Assembly (NCBI RefSeq): GCF_014201195.1
Contig: NZ_JACHDS010000001.1
Coordinates: forward strand, 5,084,001 to 5,148,000
DNA length: 64,000 nucleotides
Direction: 5' to 3'
Origin: Nocardiopsis mwathae
GTDB lineage: Bacteria; Actinomycetota; Actinomycetes; Streptosporangiales; Streptosporangiaceae
A program made the translations under genes and the position numbers. Numbering within the stretch: position 1 is the first letter of the stretch; every line of letters starts with the position of its first letter. This document shows positions 24,179 to 36,222 of the stretch, one piece after another. The notes under the pieces were generated by a model, which did not search any database, was not told the origin of the DNA, and saw only the letters and a program-made list of their open reading frames with translations.

Positions 24179-24244
24179 GGGATCAAATGTTCCTTTACTG
24201 GTGGAGTCTGTTCTTCCGCACTACCGCACGAAACGAACGCGAGG

Positions 24245-26464
<2,220 letters not shown>

Positions 26465-26481
26465 TCAGTTCCGCGACGCGT

Positions 26482-26976
26482 TCAGTGGCCGTTGCGGAGC
26501 CGACCCCGTCCGCGGCCCGGCCCCTGCACCCTGATGGTGTGGACCGTCCCGTCGCCGAGCTCCTCGTTGAGGCGGCGCAGGAGGTCGCGGGCCATGGCCC
26601 GGGCGTTCGCGGCCATCGTCGCGGAGTCCGCCGCGATCACCAGCTCGCCCCCCTCATAGGAGACCGGCCGCAGGTGCTGGGCGTTGAACTCGCCGACGAT
26701 CTCCGCCCACCGGCCGAACACCCCGCCGATCGCGACCTGCTCCTGCCAGCCGTGCTCGACCAGCCACGCGCGCACGGCCTCGCCGAAGAGCTGCGGCTCG
26801 TTGCGCGACCGGACACGGGCGCGGCGGGTACGCCGCGGCCGCCCGTCGGGGGAGGCACCGCGCTCCTTGGCTGCGGCCCTCGCCGCAGCCAGCGCCTGGC
26901 GGGCGAGATCGGCACCGCTCAGCGCGCCGCCTCCCCCCGCTTCCTCCACAGGCTGTGGACGCTCCGGCTCACTCAC
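26482..26976 (-). CDS. dciA: DUF721/DciA-family protein
   Basis: 164 residues from GTG 26976, which overlaps the end of recF by 8 nt. DUF721 is the DciA family, which recruits the replicative helicase DnaB in bacteria lacking DnaC-type loaders; the position between recF and gyrB is conserved in actinobacteria. The conserved core is [20 protein letters not shown], followed by [17 protein letters not shown]. The N-terminal 70 residues are basic and disordered. Confidence 0.9.
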   Translation of the reverse strand: MSEPERPQPVEEAGGGGALSGADLARQALAAARAAAKERGASPDGRPRRTRRARVRSRNEPQLFGEAVRAWLVEHGWQEQVAIGGVFGRWAEIVGEFNAQHLRPVSYEGGELVIAADSATMAANARAMARDLLRRLNEELGDGTVHTIRVQGPGRGRGRLRNGH

Positions 26977-28102
26977 GGGTCACCTCCCCCTCGTGCACCC
27001 GGAACCGGGCACCCTGCAGCTCGTCGGGGATGTCCGCGGCCACGGCGGCGCTGACGAGCACCTGCTCGGCGTGGCGGACGTGCTCGGCCAGGCGGCGGCG
27101 ACGCTCGGAGTCGAGCTCGGCGAAGACGTCGTCGAGGATGAGGACCGGGTCGTCGCCGTCCGCGCGCAGCAGTTCGAAGGCCGACAGCCGCAGCGCCAGC
27201 GCGTACGACCACGACTCCCCCTGGCTCGCGTACCCCTTGGCCGGCAGGTCGTCGAGGTTGAGCAGCAGGTCGTCGCGGTGCGGGCCGACCAGGCTGACGC
27301 CGCGCTGCAGCTCGGAGCCGCGGGCCTCGGCCAGGGCCGCCCGCAGCAGGTCGGCCAGGCGGTCGCGGTCCGCGGGAAGGTGCGGGTCGTCGGGCGCCGC
27401 AGAGCACCGGTACTGCAGTACCGGTGGGCCGCCCGAGGTGGTCAGCTCACCGTAGGCCTTGGCGGCCAGCGGCTGCAGCTCGGCGACCAGGGCCAGCCGC
27501 GCCGCGAGCAGCTCGGCGCCGGCCTCGGCCAGGTGGTCGTTCCACACGTCGAGGGTGGACAGGTCCGGCTCGGTGCGCTGCTTGAAGTACCTGGCCGACG
27601 CCGATTTGAGCAGGGCGTTGCGCTGCTTGAGCACGCGCTCGTAGTCGGAGCGCACCCCGGCGAACCGCGGCGCGCGGGCGACCAGGAGCTCGTCGAGGAA
27701 GCGGCGGCGCTCGCCCGGGTCGCCCTTGACCAGGGCAAGGTCCTCGGGGGCGAACAGGACGGTGCGCAGCACACCCAGGACGTCGCGGGGGCGGGTGGCG
27801 GGGGAGCGGTTGAGCCGGGCCCGGTTGGCGCGGCCTGGGTTGATCTCCAGGTCGATGACGGCCTGGCGGTCGTCCTTGACCACGGCGGCCCGGACGATGG
27901 CGCGCTCGGCCCCCTTGCGGACCAGGGGCGCGTCGGTGGCCACCCGGTGGCTGCCGAGGGTGGCGACGTAGCCGATGGCCTCGACGAGGTTGGTCTTGCC
28001 CTGGCCGTTGGGGCCGACGAAGGTCGTGATACCCGGGCCGAGCTCCAGGTGGGCGGCCTCGTAGGAGCGGTAGTCGGCCAGTTGCAGGTGCGAAACGTAC
28101 AT
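26969..28102 (-). CDS. recF: DNA repair and recombination protein RecF
   Basis: 377 residues. The start ATG 28102 ([15 protein letters not shown]) matches the family N-terminus; further upstream in-frame codons add an unconserved tail. SMC-like ATPase: Walker A GPNGQGKT (30-37), signature motif near [16 protein letters not shown], Walker [14 protein letters not shown]. With RecO and RecR it loads RecA at gaps. The stop overlaps the dciA start. Confidence 0.97.
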   Translation of the reverse strand: MYVSHLQLADYRSYEAAHLELGPGITTFVGPNGQGKTNLVEAIGYVATLGSHRVATDAPLVRKGAERAIVRAAVVKDDRQAVIDLEINPGRANRARLNRSPATRPRDVLGVLRTVLFAPEDLALVKGDPGERRRFLDELLVARAPRFAGVRSDYERVLKQRNALLKSASARYFKQRTEPDLSTLDVWNDHLAEAGAELLAARLALVAELQPLAAKAYGELTTSGGPPVLQYRCSAAPDDPHLPADRDRLADLLRAALAEARGSELQRGVSLVGPHRDDLLLNLDDLPAKGYASQGESWSYALALRLSAFELLRADGDDPVLILDDVFAELDSERRRRLAEHVRHAEQVLVSAAVAADIPDELQGARFRVHEGEVTRE

Positions 28103-28270
28103 CCGGCCTCTTTCTCCTCGTCCGTTCCATTCGCCCCATACCCTCGTGTTTCCCGTGGGACACGAGGGCGACCGGGAGGGAAAACCTACCGCCCGCCGAC
28201 GTCCGGGCGGACGGGTGGGGCGCCGACGCACGGCGGAGCGGCGCCCCTCGGGCGGTGGTCGATGACGAGG

Positions 28271-29176
28271 CTAGGAGCGGGGGGTGCGCACGGGGTCGTC
28301 GGTGGTCTTGGTCACCGCGTGGCCGCCGAACTGGTTGCGGAGCGCCGCGATGACCTTCATCGCCGGGCTGTCCTCCTGGCGCGAGGCGAAGCGGGCGAAC
28401 AGCGCCGCACTGATGACCGGGGCCGGCACCGCGTGGTCGACGGCGGCCTGGACGGTCCACCGGCCCTCGCCGGAGTCCTGGGCGTAGCCGCGCAGGTCGT
28501 CCAGGCCGGGGTCCTCCTCCAGCGCGCGGACCAGCAGGTCCAGCAGCCAGGATCGCACCACGGTGCCCTCGCGCCAGCTGTCGAAGGTGCCCGGGACGTC
28601 GTCCACGATGTCGGAGGCGGCCATGAGCTCGTAGCCCTCGGCGAAGGCCTGCATCATGCCGTACTCGATGCCGTTGTGCACCATCTTGACGAAGTGGCCG
28701 GCGCCCACGCCGCCCGCGTGCACGAAACCGCCGCCGGAGTCGGGGACGAGAGCGTCGAAGATCGGCTTGGCGCACTCGACGTCCTCGACGGAGCCGCCGA
28801 CCATGATGCCGTAGCCGTTCTCCCGGCCCCACACACCGCCGCTCACACCGGCGTCGATGTAGGAGATGCCGGCCTGCTTGAGGGAGTCGGCACGCCTGCG
28901 GTCGTCCACATAGTGGGAGTTGCCGCCCTCGATGATGAGGTCACCGGCGGCCAGCAGGGTGGACAGCTGCTCGATGGCCTCTGCGGTCGGCTCGCCCGCC
29001 GGGACCATCAGCCAGACCGTGCGGGGCGCCTCCAGGCGCTCGACCAGCTCGGCGAGGCTGGCGACATCGCGCTGCTCGGGGTTGAAGTCGAAGCCGACGA
29101 CGTCGTGCCCCTTGTCGCGGAGCCGCGCCGCCATGTTGCCGCCCATCTTGCCGAGGCCGACCATGCCGAGTTGCAT
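28271..29176 (-). CDS. gnd: 6-phosphogluconate dehydrogenase, short decarboxylating form
   Basis: 301 residues, the short class (about 300 versus 470 for the long form). It oxidises 6-phosphogluconate to ribulose-5-phosphate and CO2. Visible: the N-terminal Rossmann motif MVGLGKMGGNMAARL, substrate-binding EGGNSHYVDD and GVSGGVWG, and catalytic Lys/Asn in FVKMVHNGIEYGMMQAF. It is placed between dnaN and recF, as in many actinobacteria. Confidence 0.96.
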   Translation of the reverse strand: MQLGMVGLGKMGGNMAARLRDKGHDVVGFDFNPEQRDVASLAELVERLEAPRTVWLMVPAGEPTAEAIEQLSTLLAAGDLIIEGGNSHYVDDRRRADSLKQAGISYIDAGVSGGVWGRENGYGIMVGGSVEDVECAKPIFDALVPDSGGGFVHAGGVGAGHFVKMVHNGIEYGMMQAFAEGYELMAASDIVDDVPGTFDSWREGTVVRSWLLDLLVRALEEDPGLDDLRGYAQDSGEGRWTVQAAVDHAVPAPVISAALFARFASRQEDSPAMKVIAALRNQFGGHAVTKTTDDPVRTPRS

Positions 29177-29199
29177 TTGCGTGATCCCCCTGAACCACC

Positions 29200-29208
29200 T
29201 GTGGATAA
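29200..29208 (-). promoter_or_regulatory. DnaA box between dnaN and gnd
   Basis: TGTGGATAA, the reverse complement of the perfect box TTATCCACA, isolated 24 bp upstream of gnd. Confidence 0.7.
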
Positions 29209-29241
29209 GTCGCTAAGTCGCCGTATCCGCCCGCCGACAGG

Positions 29242-30384
29242 TCAGCTGGACAGCCGCACCGGCATGATCAGGTACCGGTAGTCGGAGGCGGCCGCGTCAT
29301 CGGCCGGCTTGCCGGTGATGATCGCGGGCTTGGTCGACGTCGTGAACTGCAGCCGGGCGACGTCGGAGTCGATGGCGTTCAGGCCGTCGATGAGGTAGGC
29401 CGAGTTGAACGCGATCTGGATGTCCCCGCCCTCCAGCACGGCGTCCAGGACTTCCACAGCCTGTGCCTCGTCGCCGGTGCCGGCCTCCAGGACCAGGCGG
29501 CCCTCGGTGAAGTCCAGCCGCAGGGGGGTGTTGCGCTCGGCGACCAGCGAGACGCGCTTGACGGCTTCCAGGAACTCCGACTTCTGCACCTCGGCAACGG
29601 TGTCGAAGGAGTCCGGCAGCAGCGCGCGGTACTTGGGGAACTCCCCGTCGAGCAGGCGGGTGGTGGTGCGGCGGCCGCCGCCCTCGAAGCCGATCATGCC
29701 CTCGCCGGTGTCGGCTCCGGACAGCGCGATCGACACCTCGGCGCCGCTGGTGAGCGACTTGGCGGTGTCGTGGAGGGTCTTGGCGGGGACGAGCGCGACC
29801 GCGGACAGCTCGGGGTTCTCCGGCTTCCAGGTGAGCTCGCGGACGGCGAGGCGGTAGCGGTCGGTAGAGGCGAGCGTGATGGTCTCGCCCTCGATCTCCA
29901 CCCGGATGCCGGTGAGCATCGGCAGGGTGTCGTCGCGGCCGGCGGCGACGGCGACCTGGCTGACGGCGGCGGCGAACGCGTCGCTGCCGACCGCGCCGGT
30001 GAGGCCCGGCATCTCCGGCAGCGTCGGGTAGTCCTCCACCGGCAGGGTGAGCAGGGTGAACTTGGCGCTGCCGCAGGCCACCACGACCTTGGCGCCGTCG
30101 GTGCTGATCTCCACAGTCTGTGGAGGAAGGTTGCGGGTGATCTCGGCGAGGAGGCGGCCGGAGACCAGGACGGTGCCCGGCTCCTCGATGTCGACCTCCA
30201 CCGACACCTGGGCGGAGACCTCGTAGTCGAAGGAGGACAGCTTGAGCCGCTGTCCGCTCCCGCCCTCGCTCGCGTCCAGCAGCATGCCCGCGAGAACGGG
30301 CACCGACGGCCGGACCGGCAGGCTGCGGGCGGTCCAGGCGACTGCGTCGGCCAGTACGTCGCGTTCGACCCGGAACTTCACCAT
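29242..30384 (-). CDS. dnaN: DNA polymerase III beta sliding clamp
   Basis: 380 residues from ATG 30384. Three tandem clamp domains of about 120 residues each. The ends are conserved: MVKFRVERDVLADAVAW at the start and YRYLIMPVRLSS at the end, the usual IMPVRL clamp C-terminus. It dimerises around DNA to hold the replicative polymerase. It is separated from dnaA by the origin. Confidence 0.98.
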   Translation of the reverse strand: MVKFRVERDVLADAVAWTARSLPVRPSVPVLAGMLLDASEGGSGQRLKLSSFDYEVSAQVSVEVDIEEPGTVLVSGRLLAEITRNLPPQTVEISTDGAKVVVACGSAKFTLLTLPVEDYPTLPEMPGLTGAVGSDAFAAAVSQVAVAAGRDDTLPMLTGIRVEIEGETITLASTDRYRLAVRELTWKPENPELSAVALVPAKTLHDTAKSLTSGAEVSIALSGADTGEGMIGFEGGGRRTTTRLLDGEFPKYRALLPDSFDTVAEVQKSEFLEAVKRVSLVAERNTPLRLDFTEGRLVLEAGTGDEAQAVEVLDAVLEGGDIQIAFNSAYLIDGLNAIDSDVARLQFTTSTKPAIITGKPADDAAASDYRYLIMPVRLSS

Positions 30385-30409
30385 CCGACTCGCTTTCCTC
30401 AGATCACCT

Positions 30410-30960
30410 AGGGGAGCCCCCTGTGGAGAAGCACGCCAGGAGGGGACGGCTTCACACGGTACCCGTAGTCGACCGTCCTCGGTGCCCGCAACGCCTCAAG
30501 TGGGCCGACCGGTCGGGGCTGCGGCCGGAGGACGTCGGGCCGGGGCGGGCTTGTCCACAGATCTGGGGGAAACCTGATTGAGAAGCCACGTGAGTTCTCT
30601 AGGAAGGCGTCGTAGTAATAGGGGCTGTGGATACTGTGGATAAGCACTGTCTCCGCAGGTGAACGGCGATTTTTTATCCACCGCGCCTGTGGGCGGAGCC
30701 TGGGGACAACTCGGCGTTCTGTGGACGGGGATCGGCGCTCCACACGTTGTCCACGGGTTATCCACCGCTTATCCACCGGTTATCCACGGGCTGCCCACAA
30801 GGTCCGGGGATCGGTCGTCCCATGGTCGGTCGCGTTACCCACAGTCCGCCCACAGGTCGCCCACAGGACAGGGGCTGTTGTCCCCAGGGTTATCCACGGG
30901 TTATCCACAGAAAGCGGCCCAGTTCTGGGGATAATCGGCGCGGTTCACCCGCGCGAAGCC
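30410..30960. other. Chromosomal replication origin oriC (dnaA-dnaN intergenic)
   Basis: At least ten DnaA boxes lie between dnaN and dnaA: TTGTCCACA 30551-30559; TGTGGATAC 30626-30634; TGTGGATAA 30635-30643; TTATCCACC 30674-30682, 30758-30766 and 30769-30777; TTGTCCACG 30747-30755; TTATCCACG 30780-30788 and 30890-30898; TTACCCACA 30835-30843; TTATCCACA 30901-30909. Further weak copies read GCCCACA. Boxes from 30674 to 30909 lie on one strand with about 11-bp phasing in places. The AT-richest stretch, a candidate unwinding element, is 30585-30680. Confidence 0.92.
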
Positions 30961-30973
30961 GGGGAAATCGGGG

Positions 30974-32683
30974 TCAGATGTTGCGCGACTGCTGCTTGAT
31001 CCGGTTGGTGAGCTCGGTGACCTGGTTGTAGATGGAGCGCCGCTCGGCCATGAGCGACCGGATCTTGCGGTCGGCGTGCATGACCGTGGTGTGGTCACGG
31101 CCGCCGAACTGCTGGCCGATCTTGGGCAGGGACAGGTCGGTGAGCTCGCGGCAGAGGTACATCGCGATCTGCCGGGCGGTCACCAGGACCCGGGAGCGCG
31201 ACGTGCCGCACAGGTCCTCCACGCTGGTGCCGAAGTAGTCGGCGATCTCGGCCTTGATGGCCGCCGCCGTGATCTCCGGTCCCTCGTCGTCGGGGATGAG
31301 GTCCTTGAGCACGATGCCGGTCAGGTGCAGGTCGACCGACTGCCGGTTGAGGCTGGCGAAGGCGGTCACCCGGATGAGCGCGCCCTCCAGTTCGCGGATA
31401 TTGGTGGAGATCTTGCTGGCGATGAACTCCAGGACCTCCGGTGGGGCGGCCAGCCGCTCCTGGGCGGCCTTCTTGCGCAGGATGGCGATGCGCGTCTCCA
31501 GCTCCGGCGGCTGGACGTCGGTGATCAGGCCCCACTCGAACCGGTTGCGCAGCCGGTCCTCCAGCGTGACCAGCTGCTTGGGGGGCCGGTCGCTGGAGAT
31601 GACGATCTGCTTGTCGGAATTGTGCAGGGTGTTGAAGGTGTGGAAGAACTCCTCCTGGGTCTGCTCCTTGTTCTCCAGGAACTGGATGTCGTCGACCAGG
31701 AGGACGTCGATGTCGCGGTAGCGGCGGCGGAAGCCGTCGGCCTTGCCGTCGCGGATCGAGTTGATGAACTCGTTGGTGAACTCCTCCGAGCTCACGTAGC
31801 GCACCCGGGCACCGTCGTACAGGCGCTGGGTGTAGTGGCCGATCGCGTGCAGCAGGTGTGTCTTGCCCAGTCCGGACCCACCGTAGATGAACAGCGGGTT
31901 GTAGGCCTTGGCCGGCGCCTCGGCCACGGCGACCGCGGCCGCGTGCGCGAAGCGGTTGCTCGACCCGATGACGAAGGTGTCGAAGGTGTACTTCGGGTTG
32001 AGCCGGGCGAGCTCGCCCGAACTCTGCGGCTGGGTGTCGCCATCGACCTCGCCCCCGGGGACCTCGTGCCCCGGGGGGCCGGGAGGAAGGGCCGGCTCCG
32101 GTGCGCTGTCGGCGGACGTGGGCGGCGCGACCGGTGTCTCCCAGCGGTTCGGCGCCAGGAGGTCCTCTCCCCGGTCGTAGTGGTGGACGGGGCCCTGCTG
32201 CCCCGAGGGCTGTGGATAACCGGCGGGGTCGTGCGGGGACGGCGGCGCGTGGTGGGCGGCGGGCGGCTCGGGGAAAGGGGGCGGCGGCGTGGAGGCGGGG
32301 CGCGCGAACGGCCCGCCGGGGAGCGGTTCCTGGGGGTGGGGAGGGAGCGGCTCCTGGACCGGCGGCGCGGCCGGGACGTCGCGGGGCACGGCCGGGGGTG
32401 TGGGCGGCGCCGGCTGCACGGCGGTCGGGTCGACGGTGACCGCGACCCGGATCTCGCGGCCCAGCGCGGCGGAGAGTGCCTGGCTGATGGCCGGGCGCAG
32501 GCGCGTCTCCAGGATCTCCTTGGCGAACTCGTTGGGTGCGGCCAGCAGCGCGGTGTCCTCGATGAGCCCGAGTGGCCGGGTCTGCGGGAGCCACGCCCGC
32601 TGCTGTGGGGGAAGCGTGCTGTTGTCGAGGCTGTCCAGCACGCTCGACCACACCATTGGGAGGTTGACCTGTGCCTCAGACAC
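30974..32683 (-). CDS. dnaA: Chromosomal replication initiator DnaA
   Basis: 569 residues from GTG 32683 ([19 protein letters not shown]), with AGGT just upstream; longer in-frame extensions lack family similarity. Domain I is about 1-85. A long Pro-rich domain II spans about 95-235, which makes the protein larger than E. coli DnaA but is normal for actinomycetes. AAA+ domain III has [15 protein letters not shown] and [12 protein letters not shown]; domain IV has [15 protein letters not shown]. It binds the boxes on both sides of its gene, opens the origin, and probably represses itself. Confidence 0.97.
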   Translation of the reverse strand: MSEAQVNLPMVWSSVLDSLDNSTLPPQQRAWLPQTRPLGLIEDTALLAAPNEFAKEILETRLRPAISQALSAALGREIRVAVTVDPTAVQPAPPTPPAVPRDVPAAPPVQEPLPPHPQEPLPGGPFARPASTPPPPFPEPPAAHHAPPSPHDPAGYPQPSGQQGPVHHYDRGEDLLAPNRWETPVAPPTSADSAPEPALPPGPPGHEVPGGEVDGDTQPQSSGELARLNPKYTFDTFVIGSSNRFAHAAAVAVAEAPAKAYNPLFIYGGSGLGKTHLLHAIGHYTQRLYDGARVRYVSSEEFTNEFINSIRDGKADGFRRRYRDIDVLLVDDIQFLENKEQTQEEFFHTFNTLHNSDKQIVISSDRPPKQLVTLEDRLRNRFEWGLITDVQPPELETRIAILRKKAAQERLAAPPEVLEFIASKISTNIRELEGALIRVTAFASLNRQSVDLHLTGIVLKDLIPDDEGPEITAAAIKAEIADYFGTSVEDLCGTSRSRVLVTARQIAMYLCRELTDLSLPKIGQQFGGRDHTTVMHADRKIRSLMAERRSIYNQVTELTNRIKQQSRNI

Positions 32684-33515
32684 GGTGACCTGCCACGGTT
32701 CGTCCCCTTTTCGCCTGGTCTTCTGCTTGTCCTGACACACCCGGGCGCGACCGCCCCGGACGCACCATTGTCCCCGCTGCTCGGACCCGTGCGGGACGGG
32801 GACGCCGACTCCGTCGCCAAGGGTGGCCTGTGGGTAACCAGGGGGCCGACTGTGGATTGGCTGTGTACGGCCGGCGCCACGTTCACGGTGCGGATTCTCC
32901 GCCTGCCGGGCGGGCTTCCACAGCTTTCGGCAGGCATCCACAGGTTGTGCACAGCTTCGTACACAGCCTCTCAGAAGCCCGACGGTGTCGGCGACTTATC
33001 CACAAACCGCAGTTCAAGCGGAGAGCAGGTTGGGGGTAAGGGGAGTGAATCCACAGGTCGGGGCGCGGAGCGCGGTGGGTTTTCCACCTTCCACGTTATC
33101 CACAGCAGCGCGTGGTTTGGGGGAAGTCCACCGGCTGTGGAGAAGAGGTTGTCCACAGACCCGGATTTCTGTGGACAGAGCGGCCGCGTGGGGCGGGGTG
33201 CGTGCCCGTGCCCCGGGCGACCCCCGGCGGGCGCCGGGTAGGCTGGACGGGGTCCGGGGGCGCGTCGTCCCTGGTGGTGTGCTGTCGCCGATTTGACCGG
33301 TGCGGGCGCAACCCGTATCTTCTTTATGCTTGAGTCGCTATCTGTCTGTGACCCGTGCTCTCGTCTGCACAGGTACAGCCGTGGCGGCGCGAGCGGGCGA
33401 TGTTCTTCAACAGCACTCGAACGTCCCCGCGACGTCGACCAAGCCTAGACATCTCGGCCCCGCCCGCGGGGTCGTAAGCCCGTAGTACTTCCTTAGACGC
33501 CCCTGGAGTCCAGCT
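32684..33515. other. dnaA-rpmH intergenic region with a second DnaA-box cluster
   Basis: 832 bp without a convincing gene. Perfect or near-perfect DnaA boxes: TTATCCACA 32996-33004 and 33096-33104, TTGTCCACA 33149-33157, and TGTGGACAG 33170-33178 (reverse). Many partial ATCCACA or CCACAG copies occur at 32900-33070. This cluster covers the likely dnaA promoter, so it may serve autoregulation; it could also form a bipartite origin with the main cluster. The rpmH promoter is at 33293-33321. Confidence 0.75.
33293..33321 (+). promoter_or_regulatory. rpmH promoter
   Basis: TTGACC (33293-33298), a 17-bp spacer and TATCTT (33316-33321), a good housekeeping promoter. It would give an untranslated leader of about 190 nt before rpmH and could drive rpmH-rnpA-yidD-yidC. 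Confidence 0.65.
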
Positions 33516-33659
33516 GTGAGCAAGCGTACGTTTCAGCCGAACAACCGGCGCCGCGCGAAGGTCCATGGTTTCCGCCTGCGTATGCGCACTCGCGCCGGCC
33601 GCGCGATCATCGCCTCGCGCCGGAACAAGGGGCGCGCGCGGCTGACCGTGAGCCACTAG
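33516..33659 (+). CDS. rpmH: 50S ribosomal protein L34
   Basis: 47 residues from [23 protein letters not shown], then [20 protein letters not shown], ending LTVSH. Very basic and typical L34. It is first gene of the conserved rpmH-rnpA-yidD-yidC-jag-rsmG string divergent from dnaA. Confidence 0.98.
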   Translation: MSKRTFQPNNRRRAKVHGFRLRMRTRAGRAIIASRRNKGRARLTVSH

Positions 33660-33743
33660 GCGCCACGAGTCGATCGACGACCGTCAAGGACCGGTCTGCC
33701 CGCCCGGCAGCCGGTCCTCTTCGTGTGTTCAAGGACCGAATCG

Positions 33744-34124
33744 ATGTTGTCGCCCCGAAACCGCATGCGGCACAGCGCCGAGTTCGGCCTTGTCATGCGC
33801 AAGGGAAGGCGTGCCGGGCGCCCCGCGCTCGGGCTCGTCTACCTCGCCTCCCCGCCCGGCGCCACCGAGACGGACCGGCCCCCGCGGGTGGGGTTCGTCG
33901 TCAGTAAGGCGGTCGGCGGGGCGGTCGTCCGCAAGCGGGTGCAGCGGCGACTGCGCCACCTGATGCGGGATCGGGTCGGCCATCTGGCCGGGGGTAGCCT
34001 GCTAGTAGTGCGGGCCAAACCCTTGGCCGCGTCCCTTGGATACGACGCCCTCGCCGCACAGCTCGACAGCGCACTGAACGCGGTGACGCGTCCCCGGGAG
34101 AAGCGGGTTCATGACCGACGGTAG
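33744..34124 (+). CDS. rnpA: Ribonuclease P protein component
   Basis: 126 residues from ATG 33744 ([15 protein letters not shown]) with AAGGA upstream. It assists RNase P RNA in 5' processing of tRNA. The central substrate-binding helix reads [15 protein letters not shown], a variant of the usual RNRxKRRLR motif with Lys in place of Asn. Its end overlaps yidD by 14 nt. Confidence 0.96.
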   Translation: MLSPRNRMRHSAEFGLVMRKGRRAGRPALGLVYLASPPGATETDRPPRVGFVVSKAVGGAVVRKRVQRRLRHLMRDRVGHLAGGSLLVVRAKPLAASLGYDALAAQLDSALNAVTRPREKRVHDRR

Positions 34125-34428
34125 ACCTGATTTCGCGGCGCGACTGCTGACCGTGCCCATACGGGGCTATCAGCGGTTCATCAGTCCGTTGTTCCCTCCG
34201 GTCTGTCGCTTCTATCCGTCCTGCAGCGCCTATGCGGTCGAGGCGCTGCAGGAGCACGGCGCGGCGCGAGGCCTCTGGCTGACCGTCCGCAGAATCGGCC
34301 GCTGCCACCCCTTCCACCCGGGCGGGCTCGATCCCGTTCCTCCGGGGCGGAGCGCGCGTGTCCACGAGGCGGACGACGCGGGTCGCGGGACCGGCGGTGA
34401 CGTGGAACCCGGCTCAACGGGCCTGTAG
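34111..34428 (+). CDS. yidD: Membrane protein insertion efficiency factor YidD
   Basis: 105 residues. The family core is complete: [20 protein letters not shown], then [13 protein letters not shown] and [17 protein letters not shown], with conserved Cys residues. It is a small membrane-associated helper of YidC insertion. The start overlaps rnpA, so translation is probably coupled. The last 25 residues are a variable tail. Confidence 0.96.
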   Translation: MTDGRPDFAARLLTVPIRGYQRFISPLFPPVCRFYPSCSAYAVEALQEHGAARGLWLTVRRIGRCHPFHPGGLDPVPPGRSARVHEADDAGRGTGGDVEPGSTGL

Positions 34429-34454
34429 CAACCGAAGGAAAAGGGAGTTGGCCG

Positions 34455-35387
34455 GTGCTGGACTGGCTTTACAACATCGTCGGCTGGGTGCTGATCCAGA
34501 TCCACGCGGGTTTGACGTTCATCGGGCTGAACCCCGATAGCGGCTTGGCGTGGGGTCTTGCGATCGTTCTGCTCACCGTGCTGATGCGCGTGATCATGGT
34601 TCCGCTGTTCGTGAAGCAGATGCACACGCAGCGGAAGATGCAGGACATGCAGCCGCAGATGATGAAGGTGCGGGAGCGCTACAAGCACGACAAGCAGCGC
34701 CAGCAGCAAGAGATGATGAAGCTCTACCAGGAGAGCGGCACCAACCCGGTCATGGGCTGCCTCCCGTTGCTGCTGCAGATGCCGGTCTTCTTCGCCCTGT
34801 TCAACGTGCTGCGGAACGTCGCCGAAGGCAACGCGCGTTACGGCTTCACCGAGGAGCTCGTGCACAGCGCCCAGGGCGCCATGATCTTCCATGCGCCGCT
34901 GGCCGCGCAGTTCACCAGCTCCGCCGCTGACCTTCAGCAGTACGGGGCCGACCCCGTGATGGCGAAGATCGTCATCGCCATCGCGTGTGTCGTCATGGGT
35001 ACCACGACCTTCCTCACCATGCGGCAGAGCATCCAGCGGAGTGCGGCGCAGATGCCGGACAACCCGATGATGCAGACGCAGAAGATCATGATGTACCTGG
35101 CGCCGGCGTTCGGCCTCTTCGGTCTCGCCATGCCGATCGGTGTGTTGATCTACTGGGTCACCTCGAACGTGTGGACCATGGGACAGCAGCACTTCCTCTA
35201 CAAGAAGCACCCCGCGACCACTCCCGCGACGGCCGGGGCCGGCGGTAGCTCGAACGGTTCCGCGAAGGGCCTGTTCGGGAAGCGCACGGAGTCCGAGCCC
35301 GAGCCGGTCGAACAGCCTAAGATCGAGCGTAAGCAGCCGAAGAAGAAGTCGCGGGCGAAGCGTGGCGGCGGGAACCCGCGGAAGTAG
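34455..35387 (+). CDS. yidC: Membrane protein insertase YidC (Oxa1 family)
   Basis: 310 residues from GTG 34455. The short Gram-positive form with about five membrane helices. It has the conserved GLAWGLAIVLLTVLMRVIMV segment, an extended cytoplasmic coiled loop rich in Lys/Gln/Met, and NPVMGCLPLLLQMPVFFALF. The basic C-terminal tail (QPKKKSRAKRGGG) may contact ribosomes. It inserts membrane proteins alone or with SecYEG. Confidence 0.97.
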   Translation: MLDWLYNIVGWVLIQIHAGLTFIGLNPDSGLAWGLAIVLLTVLMRVIMVPLFVKQMHTQRKMQDMQPQMMKVRERYKHDKQRQQQEMMKLYQESGTNPVMGCLPLLLQMPVFFALFNVLRNVAEGNARYGFTEELVHSAQGAMIFHAPLAAQFTSSAADLQQYGADPVMAKIVIAIACVVMGTTTFLTMRQSIQRSAAQMPDNPMMQTQKIMMYLAPAFGLFGLAMPIGVLIYWVTSNVWTMGQQHFLYKKHPATTPATAGAGGSSNGSAKGLFGKRTESEPEPVEQPKIERKQPKKKSRAKRGGGNPRK

Positions 35388-35475
35388 GGTCAGCGACGGT
35401 ATCGGTGGCGCGTAGGCGGAACAGGCCCTGGACACGCGCGGCCGGCCGACCGGGATGTGAAGGAGACAGCTCGCT

Positions 35476-36036
35476 TTGAGCAACAGCAACAGCACCACGG
35501 CCGAAGCGGAGGAGATCCGCGGCAGTGTCGCGGTAGCGGACGCCCCCGAGCAGGATGACGTCGAGCCCGAGGTCGACATCGAGGCGCTGGAGCGCGAGGG
35601 CGACATCGCGGCGGACTACATCGAGGGTCTGCTGGACATCGCGGACTTCGACGGTGACATCGACATGGACGTCGAGGGTGACCGAGCGATGGTCTCCGTC
35701 GTGGGTGCGACCCTCGACGAGCTCATCGGCGACAAGGGCGAGGTCCTTGAGGCCATGCAGGAGCTGACGCGGCTGGCGGTGCATCGCAGCACGGGAAGCC
35801 GCAGCCGTCTGATGCTGGACATCGGCGGCTACCGGGAGGGGCGCCGCAGGGCGCTCGCCCGTATCGGTGCCGAAGCCGCCGATGAGGTCAAGCGGACCGG
35901 CGAGGTCAAGCCGCTGGCGCCGATGACCCCCTTCGAGCGCAAGGTGGTGCACGACGCCGTCGCCGAGGCGGGTCTGCACAGCGAGTCGGAGGGTGAGGAG
36001 CCCAACCGGTACGTGGTCATCCACCCTGTGGATTAG
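35476..36036 (+). CDS. jag: Jag/KhpB RNA-binding protein (KH and R3H domains)
   Basis: 186 residues from TTG 35476, with AAGGAG about 11 nt upstream. Acidic N-terminus (1-45), a KH domain about 55-120 (VVGATLDELIGDKGEVLEAM), and an R3H domain about 150-186 (PMTPFERKVVHDAVAEAGL, ending NRYVVIHP). RNA-binding protein linked to cell-wall and division control in Gram-positives. The yidC-jag-rsmG order is conserved. Confidence 0.95.
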   Translation: MSNSNSTTAEAEEIRGSVAVADAPEQDDVEPEVDIEALEREGDIAADYIEGLLDIADFDGDIDMDVEGDRAMVSVVGATLDELIGDKGEVLEAMQELTRLAVHRSTGSRSRLMLDIGGYREGRRRALARIGAEAADEVKRTGEVKPLAPMTPFERKVVHDAVAEAGLHSESEGEEPNRYVVIHPVD

Positions 36037-36060
36037 TCGACTTCGGCGGCGTACGCCGAG

Positions 36061-36074
36061 GTTTCACGTGAAAC
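36061..36074. promoter_or_regulatory. parS site 1
   Basis: GTTTCACGTGAAAC, the 14-bp parS core, between jag and rsmG. ParB loads here to build the origin-proximal partition complex. Confidence 0.9.
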
Positions 36075-36222
36075 TCCAGCGCCCTCCACGCGTAGGATCG
36101 TGGGGGGCGCTTCTCTGTGCCTGATCCCCGGACTTTCCGATGTCCGCCGTCCACGGCGGCAGGTCGACATCTCTCTATCTCGACCTGACGATCTACCGAT
36201 GAAGAGACCAAGGTGATGACTC

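Noticed and set aside
31076-33241. 721-codon plus-strand frame opposite dnaA
   Set aside because: Antisense shadow of dnaA running on through the DnaA-box region; no ribosome site or protein-like motifs.
30974-33515. CRISPR-like repeats of TTATCCAC in the origin region
   Set aside because: The 9-bp units match DnaA boxes, with irregular short spacing and mixed orientation; no long repeats or uniform spacers.
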